Source: Enterococcus_I eurekensis
GTDB taxonomy: Bacteria > Bacillota > Bacilli > Lactobacillales > Enterococcaceae
NCBI RefSeq assembly: GCF_042654605.1
Contig: NZ_JBHSGT010000020.1
Coordinates: 62,001 to 126,000, forward strand
DNA length: 64,000 nucleotides
Direction: 5' to 3'
In this document: positions 51,189 to 60,468 of the stretch, one piece after another
Numbering within the stretch: position 1 is the stretch's first letter
Layout: each line of letters starts with the position of its first letter
Notes under the pieces: generated by a model
Database searches by the model: none
Told to the model about the DNA's origin: nothing
The model's input: the letters and a program-made list of their open reading frames with translations, nothing else
Program-made: the position numbers and the translations under genes

Positions 51189-53831
51189 TTATTTGGTTGC
51201 TAACCAATTGGCAACTTCTGCTAATGCATCTGGAATACCTGCTGGATTTTTACCACCCGCTTGAGCCATATCTGGACGGCCACCACCGCCACCGCCAACT
51301 TTTGGCGCAATTCCTTTAATTAAATCACCGGCTTTAACCCCTTTAGCAATTGCTTCAGGACTTGCTGCAACAAGTAAATTAACTTTATCTTCATTCTTTG
51401 TTGCTAAAACAAGAACTTCAGAAACGGCTTTTTGTTTCCATTGATCGGCTAATTGACGTAATTGGTTCATGTCTTTAACAGAAACTTGAGTCGCGATGTA
51501 AGTTATACCGTTACTTTCTTTAACGTCTTTAAATAAATCACCTGCTTGTTGATTGGCTAATTTACTTGCTAATTGTTCATTTTCTTTGTGCAATTCACGT
51601 AGTTGTTGTTGTAATTGTTCCACTTTATTAACAACGTCTTTTAGTTGTGTGGATTTGACAATTTGTGCAATTTCTAGGACTTGGTTTTCTTTTTCTTGCA
51701 AGAACTCATAAGCTTCTTTACCAGTTACTGCTTCGATTCGGCGAACACCTGCACCAATCCCTGATTCCGAAATAATCTTGAAGATCCCTATCGCTTCCGT
51801 ATTTTTGACGTGATTTCCACCACATAATTCAATTGACCAATCGCCAACATTGACAACACGGACTTCTTTACCATATTTTTCACCAAAGAGTGCCATTGCG
51901 CCCATACCTTTTGCTGTCTCAATATCAGTTTCAACTGTGACAACTGGTAAAGCTTCCCAAATTTTCTCCTCAACAATACGTTCCATTTGAACCAATTCTT
52001 CAGCTGTAACTTGTCCAAAATGAGTAAAGTCAAAACGTAAATAGTTTGCTGTTACTAATGAACCTGCTTGGTTTGCATGATCACCTAAAACTTCTTTTAA
52101 AGCTTTATGTAATAAGTGAGTTGCTGTATGATTTTTCAAAATACCATTATGGTTTGCAAAATCAACTTCTAATTTATAAGTTGTGCCAACTTTTAATTCG
52201 CCCTGTAAAGTGATTTGGTGTAAATGTTGTCCATTTGGTGCACGTTTTACATCCGTTACTTCTGCAATTAATTTGTTGTTTTCGTCTAAAATAACGCCTT
52301 TATCGGCTACTTGTCCACCCATTTCAGCGTAGAAAGGTGTTTTAGCAAACATCACTTGTGCTTCACCTGTTGTTAGTGAGTCAACGAGTGTTTCATCTTG
52401 AATTAAAATCAGTGCCTCACTAGCAACACTTAACATATCATAACCAACATATTGACTTTCAACTTTAATATCTGTTAGTAAGCCTGATTGAACGTCCATT
52501 GATTTTTCTGTACTACGAGCAGCACGAGCACGTTCACGTTGTGCGTTCATCTCAGCTTCAAAGCCTTCATGATCGACTTTAAATCCAGCTTCTTCTGCAA
52601 TTTCTTCTGTTAATTCAACAGGGAAACCGTAAGTGTCATACAACTTGAAGATTGTTTGACCATTTAGAGTCGTTTCATTTGCTTCTTTTAACTCGGATAC
52701 GACTTGGTTTAAGATATCTAACCCTTCGTTAATTGTTTCATGGAAACGACTTTCTTCTGTACGGATTACTTTTTCAATAAATTCACGTTTTTCTAAGACT
52801 TCAGGATAGTAGCTCTCCATGATTTTACCAACCACTGGTACTAGTTTATATAAGAAGCCCTCGGTAATCCCTAGTTTTTGTCCATGCATTACAGCACGAC
52901 GTAATAAACGACGTAATACATAACCACGGCCTTCATTTGAAGGCAATGCACCATCACCAATTGCAAATGATAAAGCACGAATATGGTCAGCAATAACTTT
53001 AAATGAAGTATCAATGATTGGATTCTCACCATAAGTAGCCTTACCACTGATTTTTTCAACTTCTTTAATGATTGGCATAAACAAATCTGTTTCAAAGTTT
53101 GTTGGAGCATTTTGTACAATTGATACGACACGTTCTAATCCCATACCCGTATCAATGTTTTTGTTTGGTAATGGTTCATAAGTATCATCTGCTTTGTGGT
53201 TAAATTCAGAGAAGACTAAGTTCCAAATTTCTAAATAGCGTTCATTTTCGCCACCAGGGAAGTTTTCGGGATCGTCTTCAGCTACGTCATTAAACTCTTC
53301 GCCACGGTCATAAAAAATCTCTGTACATGGACCACTTGGCCCTGCACCGATGTCCCAGAAGTTATCTTCTAATTCAATCACATGATTTGTTGGCAAACCA
53401 ACTTCTTCTAACCATAGGCGTTTTGCTTCCACATCTTTTGGATAGACTGTTACAAATAGTTTTTCAGGATCAAAAGCAAGCCATTGTGGTGAAGTTAGAA
53501 ATTCCCATGCCCAATGAACCGCTTCTTTTTTGAAATAATCGCCAATTGAAAAGTTCCCTAACATTTCAAACATGGTATGATGACGCGCTGTTTTCCCAAC
53601 ATTTTCGATGTCATTCGTCCGAATTGATTTTTGAGAATTGGTCATTCTTGGGTTTTCTGGTGCAATGGTACCATCAAAATACTTTTTCAATGTTGCTACA
53701 CCTGAGTTAATCCATAATAATGTCGGATCATTAACTGGAACAAGTGACGCACTTGGTTCAACACGGTGTCCCTTTTCTTTGAAGAAATCCAAATACATTT
53801 GACGCACTTGTGCGCTTGATAATTGTTTCAT
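51189..53831 (-). CDS. alaS: Alanyl-tRNA synthetase
   Basis: 880 residues, usual length. Class II catalytic core at the N terminus (VRQMYLDFFKEKGHRVEPSASLVP, part), editing domain with Zn ligands HTATHLLHKAL and ELCGGNHV, and the C-Ala domain ending in VGGGGGGRPDMAQAGGKNP. It charges tRNA-Ala and deacylates mischarged Ser/Gly. Controlled by a T-box upstream. Confidence 0.97.
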   Translation of the reverse strand: MKQLSSAQVRQMYLDFFKEKGHRVEPSASLVPVNDPTLLWINSGVATLKKYFDGTIAPENPRMTNSQKSIRTNDIENVGKTARHHTMFEMLGNFSIGDYFKKEAVHWAWEFLTSPQWLAFDPEKLFVTVYPKDVEAKRLWLEEVGLPTNHVIELEDNFWDIGAGPSGPCTEIFYDRGEEFNDVAEDDPENFPGGENERYLEIWNLVFSEFNHKADDTYEPLPNKNIDTGMGLERVVSIVQNAPTNFETDLFMPIIKEVEKISGKATYGENPIIDTSFKVIADHIRALSFAIGDGALPSNEGRGYVLRRLLRRAVMHGQKLGITEGFLYKLVPVVGKIMESYYPEVLEKREFIEKVIRTEESRFHETINEGLDILNQVVSELKEANETTLNGQTIFKLYDTYGFPVELTEEIAEEAGFKVDHEGFEAEMNAQRERARAARSTEKSMDVQSGLLTDIKVESQYVGYDMLSVASEALILIQDETLVDSLTTGEAQVMFAKTPFYAEMGGQVADKGVILDENNKLIAEVTDVKRAPNGQHLHQITLQGELKVGTTYKLEVDFANHNGILKNHTATHLLHKALKEVLGDHANQAGSLVTANYLRFDFTHFGQVTAEELVQMERIVEEKIWEALPVVTVETDIETAKGMGAMALFGEKYGKEVRVVNVGDWSIELCGGNHVKNTEAIGIFKIISESGIGAGVRRIEAVTGKEAYEFLQEKENQVLEIAQIVKSTQLKDVVNKVEQLQQQLRELHKENEQLASKLANQQAGDLFKDVKESNGITYIATQVSVKDMNQLRQLADQWKQKAVSEVLVLATKNEDKVNLLVAASPEAIAKGVKAGDLIKGIAPKVGGGGGGRPDMAQAGGKNPAGIPDALAEVANWLATK

Positions 53832-53859
53832 TTTTACTTTCCTTCTTTCCTTTTTTAGG

Positions 53860-54076
53860 ACAAAAAAACATCATTGCAAGACAAGGACGTCTACACGCGG
53901 TACCACCTTGTTTGCAATGATGTTCGATCATTACCTCTTCATCTCGCTAACGCTGAGTGGCGTTGGTATTTCTACCAAGGAATCCAAGGGAGCCTTCTAC
54001 TTTGTTTCTGGTTTTTCTCTCAGCTTTGAAAAACTTTCTGTACAGAAGTTAAAAAATAAAAGATGTCCTTTTCTAC
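53860..54076 (-). promoter_or_regulatory. T-box leader (alanine) of alaS
   Basis: The minus-strand leader carries the T-box bulge AAGGTGGTACCGCG (plus 53896-53909) and a terminator in which ACATCATTGCAA pairs with TTGCAATGATGT ahead of TTTTTTT (53862-53923). A GCT triplet in GAAGGCTCC near 53993 is a candidate alanine specifier, not verified by folding. Uncharged tRNA-Ala should promote readthrough. Confidence 0.9.
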
Positions 54077-54082
54077 TATTGA

Positions 54083-54111
54083 AGTATAAGAAACTTTTCA
54101 TGAAAAGTCAA
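54083..54111 (-). promoter_or_regulatory. Promoter of alaS
   Basis: Minus strand TTGACT (54111-54106), 17 bases, TATACT (54088-54083). Confidence 0.85.
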
Positions 54112-54144
54112 TCACAAAGATTGTTCTATCAGGAGATTTTAAAC

Positions 54145-54468
54145 TTACTCGATAAGGATAATTCTTGAATTAAAATGACGCTCTATAAAATAGACAGCTT
54201 TTGTAATTTCTGCAAGGCTGAAATTTTCTCCAGGTGATGAAATCACCCATTTGTCTTCAACATCATCCGCTCTTTTAATAACCGCTATCAAAACACCTTT
54301 AAACGTTTCCAGTGGTTGAGTAACACTTTTCGACAAAATATAGGCGTCTTGTTCTTCACCGTCGCCACCCATCACGCCTGCAACATAACCATAATTTATT
54401 GGATAGTGGTTACCAAAGGCATCGATATAACCAATTGGACGATCTACAATGACATGAAGCATTTCCAT
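54145..54468 (-). CDS. Short inorganic-pyrophosphatase-like protein
   Basis: 107 residues resembling the core of family I pyrophosphatases: VIVDRPIGYIDAFGNHYPINYGYVAG (part), GDGEEQDAYIL and VIKRADDVEDKWVIS. The canonical DxDPxD metal site is replaced by GDGEEQDAY, and the protein is only ~60% of usual length. Related short proteins are often annotated as inorganic diphosphatase, but activity is doubtful from these changes. It lies 19 bases after the FGE-like gene. Confidence 0.7.
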   Translation of the reverse strand: MEMLHVIVDRPIGYIDAFGNHYPINYGYVAGVMGGDGEEQDAYILSKSVTQPLETFKGVLIAVIKRADDVEDKWVISSPGENFSLAEITKAVYFIERHFNSRIILIE

Positions 54469-54487
54469 TCTTATCCTCCCATCTAAA

Positions 54488-55525
54488 TTATTCAGAACGA
54501 ATAATTATCGCTTTTCGATAGGCATAATCCATTGGTTTTAAAATTTCTTCATTCGCTCGTAGCTTGCGTGAACGATAATAAGTCGCCAAAGGTAATCGAT
54601 CGAACAATGGAATGCCCACATCTGCCATTTTTTCAAGTTTTAAAAACGGGGAATCGGTCAGTTCCCAATAGCTATTCGTTGTTGAGACGGCTAATCCAAA
54701 CATATTATAATCCGTTATTTTAGGACGCTGATCGAGGTAGCGAGGCCAACGGAACAATTTTCGCGTTCCCGCACCTAACGCATATTCCCAAGCATCCTCA
54801 TCTAACAATTCAAAAAGATCGGCCTCTACTTTTTTCTTTAGTGAAGTGTAAGTCTCATTTTGATGCGTAAAAATTTGATACGTATCTGAATCCCTATCGC
54901 TTCTTGCATAAAAAATATTTTCTTCAAAAATCTCAGCCGCTTGCATGATTTCAAAGCAGTCTTCTAAAGTCATCGCCCCTTTAAAATATTGACGAACCGT
55001 CTCTTCAATTGGTAAAAACGCTTCTACAACCCCTATAAATTCACCTGTGACTGTATTTAACTCGCCAATCGACTTCGCTCCTACTGGCAATGCGCTTTTT
55101 TGAACAAGCATTGGTGGAATGGAAACTTTGCGTAAAGGGCTCGTTGATTCATTGACAAATGCATCCCATTCTTCGGTTGTTTCTAAACCATAACTTTCCT
55201 TGAGTTTTAAATAATAAGTCGATTCGATGTTGCCATCGTGCTCCCAAGCACTAACAGGTAACCCTTGTGTTCCAAAATTCCATCCCAAAATCGCCTCTTG
55301 ATTCCCTGGAATTAAGACAAAACGTTCACTGTCAATTGAGCATTCAAACGTTTCACACTTGACACCGCCCAACTCAAAATTTGTATATTCAACATCAGAA
55401 ATATATTTTAAAGGACTGACAAAATACATTAATACTTGATTCATTACTTGAAGTCTTAATTCCGGCGATAAATTTTTCCAATTAATCCACTCTAACGCTT
55501 CAAAAAAAGTCACTTTGCTCCCCAC
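54488..55525 (-). CDS. FGE-sulfatase-fold-like protein of unknown function
   Basis: 345 residues. I find three sequence signatures of the formylglycine-generating-enzyme domain in the right order: FVLIPG (69-74), WEYALGAGTRKLFRWP (246-261, compare WEYAARGG...YPWG) and NMFGLAVSTTNSYWELTD (274-291, compare NxFGLxDMxGNVWEWTxD). The usual GGSW...RxAxR C-terminal catalytic/cysteine region is absent; the tail reads YAYRKAIIIR. The first 65 residues are a separate helical region. No sulfatase is nearby. Function unknown; it may be a binding protein using this fold. Confidence 0.55.
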   Translation of the reverse strand: MGSKVTFFEALEWINWKNLSPELRLQVMNQVLMYFVSPLKYISDVEYTNFELGGVKCETFECSIDSERFVLIPGNQEAILGWNFGTQGLPVSAWEHDGNIESTYYLKLKESYGLETTEEWDAFVNESTSPLRKVSIPPMLVQKSALPVGAKSIGELNTVTGEFIGVVEAFLPIEETVRQYFKGAMTLEDCFEIMQAAEIFEENIFYARSDRDSDTYQIFTHQNETYTSLKKKVEADLFELLDEDAWEYALGAGTRKLFRWPRYLDQRPKITDYNMFGLAVSTTNSYWELTDSPFLKLEKMADVGIPLFDRLPLATYYRSRKLRANEEILKPMDYAYRKAIIIRSE

Positions 55526-55569
55526 CCTTTTTCTTTTCGTGATTCTCTTTTTAGTATAGCACGAATCAA

Positions 55570-55611
55570 AAAAATCAACTAAAACATTTTTATTTGCTTT
55601 AGTTGATTTAT
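55570..55611 (-). terminator. Terminator after cshB
   Basis: Minus strand AAATCAACTAAAG, loop, TTTTAGTTGATTT followed by TTTTGATT, five bases past the helicase stop. Confidence 0.85.
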
Positions 55612-55616
55612 TAAAA

Positions 55617-56963
55617 TTATTGGTTTGAATTTTTCTTAGATTTGCGCGCCGTACGACTTGTTTGACGGTTTTCTAAACGACGTTTGGCTTTACGATCTTT
55701 ATCAATCGCCCATTGAATTTTTTTCTTATAACCAGGTTTAACATTTTTCTTTTTCTTAAAGACCATCGCTTGAATTTTCGGATCCAATTCATCACGCGAT
55801 TTCTCACGTTTTTTACGACGATTTCGATCATAAGTGTCAACAATTTCACCATTTTTAATTTCTTTTGGTTCAAATTCGACACCTAATTTTTCAATTTCAG
55901 CAATCGCTTGTTCATTACTTGGGCTATACAATGTAATAGCTGTCCCAGCTAATTGATTACGACCCGTACGACCCACACGGTGAATAAAGAAATCGAGATC
56001 TTCAGGAATTTCAGCATTAATAACGTGAGAGACACCTTCGATATCAATTCCTCGAGCAGCTAAATCGGTTGCGACAACGTATTGATACTCTAAGTTTTGT
56101 ACTTGACGCATGACTTTTTTACGGTCACGAGGTGTAATATCCCCATGAATTTTAGCAACTTTCAAATCTTTTTCGATTAAATAACTCGCAATTTCATCGA
56201 CTCTTGATTTTGTATTCGCAAAAACAATTGCTAAATAGGGATGTCCGACCGTTAATAAATTGTAAATTAAACGATTCGTATCTTTTCCTTTAGTTGAAAT
56301 TAACCAGTTTTCAATGCTTTCTGAAATAATCGCTTTCGGACGAATTTCTTCAATTAATGGATTTTCCATATATTTTTTCAAGAATGGGCGTAGTTTTTCA
56401 GGAATCGTCGCTGAAAAAACAAGCATTTGTAATTTATCTGGTAATTGACCAGCGATTTGGTCGACTTCTTTTAGGAAACCTAAATCAAGCGTCATATCTG
56501 CTTCATCAATTACTAAGGCTGTTGCCGTATAAATTTTTAGAGCTCTTTCATTAACTAAGTCTAAAATACGACCTGGCGTTCCAACAACCACATGCGGCTG
56601 TTGATTTTTTAAACGATTCATTTGTCTTTGTTTATCTGTCCCACCCACATAGTTTGCCACACGCATTTCAGGATTTGAAAAAGCGGCAACTTGTTTGGCT
56701 TCTTGATAGATTTGAGTCGCTAACTCACGACTTGGTGCCGTAATAACTACTTGGACTTGATCTTTGGTCGCGTCAATTTTATCCATTAGTGGTAATAAAA
56801 AGGTATGTGTTTTTCCACTCCCGGTTTGTGATTGCCCCACGACACTGCGGCCTTCTTGAATTACCGGAATTAACTTACTTTGAACTTCAGTTGGTTCGGT
56901 AAACTTTTTTTCTTCTAGTGCTTTGTAAATAAATGGTTGGAATGCAAATGATTCAAATGACAT
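55617..56963 (-). CDS. cshB: DEAD-box RNA helicase CshB
   Basis: 448 residues. Q motif FTEPTEVQSKLIP, motif I SQTGSGKT, Ia PSRELATQ, II IDEADMTL, III FSATIP, V ATDLAARGID and VI HRVGRTGR, then a ~70-residue lysine/arginine-rich tail (NRRKKREKSRDE...) for RNA binding. Length and tail match CshB of Bacillus, a cold-shock and ribosome-related helicase. Confidence 0.92.
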   Translation of the reverse strand: MSFESFAFQPFIYKALEEKKFTEPTEVQSKLIPVIQEGRSVVGQSQTGSGKTHTFLLPLMDKIDATKDQVQVVITAPSRELATQIYQEAKQVAAFSNPEMRVANYVGGTDKQRQMNRLKNQQPHVVVGTPGRILDLVNERALKIYTATALVIDEADMTLDLGFLKEVDQIAGQLPDKLQMLVFSATIPEKLRPFLKKYMENPLIEEIRPKAIISESIENWLISTKGKDTNRLIYNLLTVGHPYLAIVFANTKSRVDEIASYLIEKDLKVAKIHGDITPRDRKKVMRQVQNLEYQYVVATDLAARGIDIEGVSHVINAEIPEDLDFFIHRVGRTGRNQLAGTAITLYSPSNEQAIAEIEKLGVEFEPKEIKNGEIVDTYDRNRRKKREKSRDELDPKIQAMVFKKKKNVKPGYKKKIQWAIDKDRKAKRRLENRQTSRTARKSKKNSNQ

Positions 56964-57110
56964 TCAAACACCTTCTTTCTTATAACATCTTTGTGATTAT
57001 AACACATTCACTTTTGAAAACCTACTTTTCAGAAAATAAAATCAATATCTTCAAAGGAAATCCGCTAAAAAGAGCCGCGACAACCTTGTCACAGCCCTCT
57101 AATTTTCCCT

Positions 57111-57758
57111 TTAAACATGCCATTCTGCATAAAACTGGTCTAAAAATTGTTCCATAAACTGTTTTCTTTCAAATGCTAAATTACGCGCATAAGTCGTATT
57201 CATTTTATCGGGTAATAAAAATAATTTTTCATAAAAATGATTGATGACGGTTGACCCTTGACGATATTCTGCTTTACTTGTAAAAGTCTTTGGTTTTATT
57301 TCTTCATCATAGATTGGATGACCATGGCCACCACCGTAATAGGCTGTTCTTAAAATACCCATCGCACCGACTGCTTCTAAACGATCAGCATCTTGAACAA
57401 TTTTTCCCGCTAAACTTAAAGGTTCGGCATCGTCTGTTAATCCTTTAGAATAAGACATATTTTGAATGCTATGTAAAATATCCTTCATTTGTCCTTCACT
57501 TACCTCTAAGCCCGATAGTAGCGCTTCAACTTCTTTGACTTTACTAGCAACGTCTTCCACCACTTTATCATCAATGACATCATGAAGATAAGCACTCGCT
57601 TGAACAACGAAAGAATCCACACTGAGTTGATCACCTTCTACAATCATTTTAGCGTAATTTGCGACTCGTTGAACATGTTTAAAATCATGACCCGACTTTT
57701 CATTTTCCAATTCTTTACGTGCAAATGCAATCACATGCTCGATTTTATTACTTCGCAT
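57111..57758 (-). CDS. HD-domain phosphohydrolase
   Basis: 215 residues. Metal ligands in GHDFKHVQRVANYAK (His...), ASAYLHDVIDD (HD) and IVQDADRLEAVGAMGILRTAYYGGG. Family of YedJ/YpgQ-like hydrolases acting on nucleotides; Bacillus YpgQ is a pyrophosphohydrolase of (d)NTPs. It overlaps the rlmL-like gene by 11 bases. Confidence 0.88.
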   Translation of the reverse strand: MRSNKIEHVIAFARKELENEKSGHDFKHVQRVANYAKMIVEGDQLSVDSFVVQASAYLHDVIDDKVVEDVASKVKEVEALLSGLEVSEGQMKDILHSIQNMSYSKGLTDDAEPLSLAGKIVQDADRLEAVGAMGILRTAYYGGGHGHPIYDEEIKPKTFTSKAEYRQGSTVINHFYEKLFLLPDKMNTTYARNLAFERKQFMEQFLDQFYAEWHV

Positions 57759-58923
57759 CAGTAGTCTCTCTTGGTTCTCTTGGCGGTCTAGTTCCCCAAT
57801 ATTGGAATAAATCGGTTCTTAAAGCACCATTGTATAATTTACGTTTTTTCGTGGCTTTTTCGCCATAAAACTCTTCAAACATCAAATCACTGGTAATAAT
57901 GTACTTACTCCAGGTTTTTAACGGTCTAAAGACTTGTCCCATTTCTTTATACAGTTGACGAACGCTTTCTGCTTCACCTAAACGTTCACCATAAGGTGGG
58001 TTGGCTACAATTACACCGTATTCTTTCGTAATATGGATATCTTTCACAGCTTGTTGCTTAAAGGTAATCGAATCACCTAAACCAATTTCATCGGCATTTT
58101 TTTGAGCAATCTCAATTAAACGGCCATTAATATCAGAACCGGTAATATCAAGAACCACATCGTAGTCCGCTGCTTCGTCAGCTTCTAATCGAACTTTGTC
58201 AAAAATTTCTGGTTTAAACCAATCCCATTTTTCACAGGCGAAATCACGGTTAAAGCCTGGCGCAATATTATGACCAATCAGAGCCGCTTCAATACAAAGC
58301 GTTCCAGAACCACATACTGGATCATAAAACGGACGATCTTTACGCCAATTTGTTAACATCACAAGAGCTGCTGCCATATTTTCTTTCAGTGGAGCGCCAC
58401 CTTTTTCTAAACGGTAACCACGTTTAAACAAACTTGGTCCGGTTGTGTCTAAAGTCACCATCACGTGGTCTTTTAACAAAGCTACTTCTAATTGGAATAA
58501 AGCACCCGTTTCAGCTAAAGGAACCGATGCTGGACGGTGATAGTACTCGCGTAAACGATTAACAATTGCTTTTTTTGTAATCGCTTGGCAATCGGGTGTA
58601 CTGTATAATTTTGATTTAATTGATTTACCTGCTACAGGGAATTCAGCATCTAATGGCAAGAAATCTTCCCAAGGTAAGGCTTTAACTTTTTCAAATAATT
58701 CATCAAAAGTATACGCATCAAATTCGCCTACAACAATCTTAATTCGATCTGCCGTACGCAACCATAAGTTTGTTTGAGCGATCGTTTCCATCGTTCCTTT
58801 AAATCGAGCGCGCCCATTTTCAACTTGGCACTCAATCCCCATATCTCGCAACTCTTTACCGACTAATGCTTCTAATCCACTTGCTGCCGTTGCAACAAGG
58901 TTAAATGTTTGATTTTCTTTCAT
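57748..58923 (-). CDS. THUMP-domain 23S rRNA guanine N2-methyltransferase (YpsC/RlmL-like)
   Basis: 391 residues from ATG 58923, which follows AGGAGAAC; extending the frame to 59001 would run into the RNase P RNA gene and its terminator. N-terminal THUMP (FNLVATAASGLEALVGKEL), SAM-binding RPFYDPVCGSGTLCIEAAL and the catalytic motif VIVANPPYGERLG. It corresponds to the N-terminal half of E. coli RlmL and is expected to methylate G2445-type positions. Confidence 0.92.
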   Translation of the reverse strand: MKENQTFNLVATAASGLEALVGKELRDMGIECQVENGRARFKGTMETIAQTNLWLRTADRIKIVVGEFDAYTFDELFEKVKALPWEDFLPLDAEFPVAGKSIKSKLYSTPDCQAITKKAIVNRLREYYHRPASVPLAETGALFQLEVALLKDHVMVTLDTTGPSLFKRGYRLEKGGAPLKENMAAALVMLTNWRKDRPFYDPVCGSGTLCIEAALIGHNIAPGFNRDFACEKWDWFKPEIFDKVRLEADEAADYDVVLDITGSDINGRLIEIAQKNADEIGLGDSITFKQQAVKDIHITKEYGVIVANPPYGERLGEAESVRQLYKEMGQVFRPLKTWSKYIITSDLMFEEFYGEKATKKRKLYNGALRTDLFQYWGTRPPREPRETTDAK

Positions 58924-58941
58924 AATTGTTCTCCTTTTGAT

Positions 58942-58973
58942 AAAAAAATCCTCCCGTAACGGAAGGATTCCCC
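58942..58973 (-). terminator. Terminator of rnpB
   Basis: Minus strand AATCCTTCCGTTACGGGAGGATTTTTTT: stem AATCCT-CCG/CGG-AGGATT, tetraloop-size loop, U-run, just before the ribosome site of the methylase gene. Confidence 0.92.
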
Positions 58974-58980
58974 TGATAAA

Positions 58981-59368
58981 TTGTGATTTTCTATAAGCCA
59001 TGTTTTGTCCAATTCTTTTTTACAGGGAAAAAAGAATATGGATAATCATCTATCTGCAATTTTCATTGCCCTTTTGTCCCGTTCATTTCCGTTACAAAAA
59101 GCGCCCCTACCATAATGTTTGGGTTGCTCACTCGAGGGGTTTACCGCGTTCCACCGCTTAAATTTCTCTAAGCGCTTCGTCACTGTGGCACTTTCAAGGG
59201 TACTCAAGCATAGCTTACACCTTAGCTCTTTTTCCTGCCGTTATCTTTAAAAAAGATACCCTAGCTTATTTTTTCACTAGGCACGAACACTACAAACATC
59301 GCAGTTTGTGTGAGCATGGACTTTCCTCAGCTTGATCAAGTCAAACCGCGATTATCCGAAAATCACAA
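58981..59368 (-). ncRNA. rnpB: RNase P RNA, type B
   Basis: About 388 nt. The ends pair as P1 (TTGTGATTTTC with GAAAATCACAA). Universally conserved blocks are present in order: GAGGAAAGTCCATGCTC (59328-59312), GAAAGTGCCACAGTGACG (near 59196-59178), GGAACGCGGTAAACCCCTCGAG (from 59152) and the 3' ACAAAACATGGCTTATAG. It is the catalytic RNA that matures tRNA 5' ends. Location between gpsB and the ypsC-like gene matches Bacillus. Confidence 0.96.
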
Positions 59369-59388
59369 ATTGTTTCACTTTTTAGCAA

Positions 59389-59781
59389 TTAAAATTGACG
59401 CGTTTTTCCTAAATCCTCGTCATCTGAAAAAGTTGGCGTAATTGCGCCAACGCTTGCACTATCAGATTCTAATTTTTTACCAAACACTTCTTTTTCTAAA
59501 TTCGATAAACGTTTTAGAATATCAAAATTCGTCACTGCTTGGCTTTTAGGCGCTTCTGTTTGAATACGTGAAGAAATTGATTGACTCTTTGTCAATTGGG
59601 CTACTTTAGCGTTTAAACGATCATTTTCTTCTTGTAAAGTTAAAATTTCACGATTGTACGCTTCATAATCTTTGATAATCCCATCTAAAAATTCATCTAC
59701 TTCAACGGGGTCGTATCCACGCATTTTTGTTTTAAATTCTTGTTGTAAAATATCTTTTGCGGAATAAATTAAATTTGCCAT
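59389..59781 (-). CDS. gpsB: Cell division protein GpsB
   Basis: 130 residues. N-terminal DivIVA-type dimer domain (YSAKDILQQEFKTKMRGYDPVEVDEFLDGIIKDYEAY, quoted only in part) with coiled coil, a Ser/Thr-rich linker and a C-terminal helical region for trimer contact (FDILKRLSNLEKEVFGK). It docks class A PBPs at the septum; pbp1A is encoded 1.3 kb away. GGTG site upstream. Confidence 0.95.
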   Translation of the reverse strand: MANLIYSAKDILQQEFKTKMRGYDPVEVDEFLDGIIKDYEAYNREILTLQEENDRLNAKVAQLTKSQSISSRIQTEAPKSQAVTNFDILKRLSNLEKEVFGKKLESDSASVGAITPTFSDDEDLGKTRQF

Positions 59782-59853
59782 ATAAACACCTCATGAGTTA
59801 AATTCTGCTAAAATCAGCCTACTTAACCTATTCTACCAAAAAAGGCGGATAAA

Positions 59854-60408
59854 TCAAATAGAATCGCCAAAATATATTGCATTTTCTAAATCATCCATCG
59901 TTATTTGTTGAATAAGATATGCTTGCTGCTCTTGAAAATGACGGGCGTCTTTTAAAAAGTAGCTAGTCTTCCCTGGATAATCTTCATCATAGACAAGCAG
60001 ACAGCCTTTGGTTTTCTCTAGTAAAAATCGGGTATGGTTCTTCAACTGAGAAGGGTTTTGATATGGTTGATGACTCGTTGAATTGACATAGTCTGCTTGT
60101 AGTTTGACGGTATTTAAGAGTTGCTGATTTTTCTCATTCCAATTTCCACCCCAACCTTCGAACGGGAAAATGAGTGCAAGTTTTATTTCTGGATAAACTT
60201 TTTTTAATTCAATGACAACTTCTGCGGCCCACAATTCGACACCTAAATTTCCCGAGACGATAACCCACTTTAATCCGTCTTCAATTAGTGTGATTAAGGC
60301 TTCTCTTATCACTTTCTTAATGATTTTAATCTTCATATCTTTGTCTTGAAAGACGCCGATTTCGTAATTTCGATAACCGGTAATAATGAGTGCTTCTCTT
60401 GTTTTCAT
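59854..60408 (-). CDS. YpsA-like protein (DUF1273, SLOG superfamily)
   Basis: 184 residues: LIITGYRNYEIGVFQDKD, WVIVSGNLGVELWAAEV and LVYDEDYPGKTSYFL, typical of UPF0398/YpsA. The SLOG Rossmann-like fold is predicted to bind nucleotides or ADP-ribose-type ligands; in Bacillus YpsA influences cell division. It is adjacent to gpsB, as expected, and divergent from recU. Confidence 0.9.
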   Translation of the reverse strand: MKTREALIITGYRNYEIGVFQDKDMKIKIIKKVIREALITLIEDGLKWVIVSGNLGVELWAAEVVIELKKVYPEIKLALIFPFEGWGGNWNEKNQQLLNTVKLQADYVNSTSHQPYQNPSQLKNHTRFLLEKTKGCLLVYDEDYPGKTSYFLKDARHFQEQQAYLIQQITMDDLENAIYFGDSI

Positions 60409-60468
60409 GAACTTACCTTTTCTTTCTATTTAGCTTTTTGCTATAATGTTCTACAGGAGCGTGATTAA

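Noticed and set aside
58924..59001. N-terminal extension of the YpsC/RlmL-like protein
   Set aside because: It would lie in the 3' end of rnpB and its terminator; the ATG at 58923 has a proper ribosome site and gives the family N terminus.
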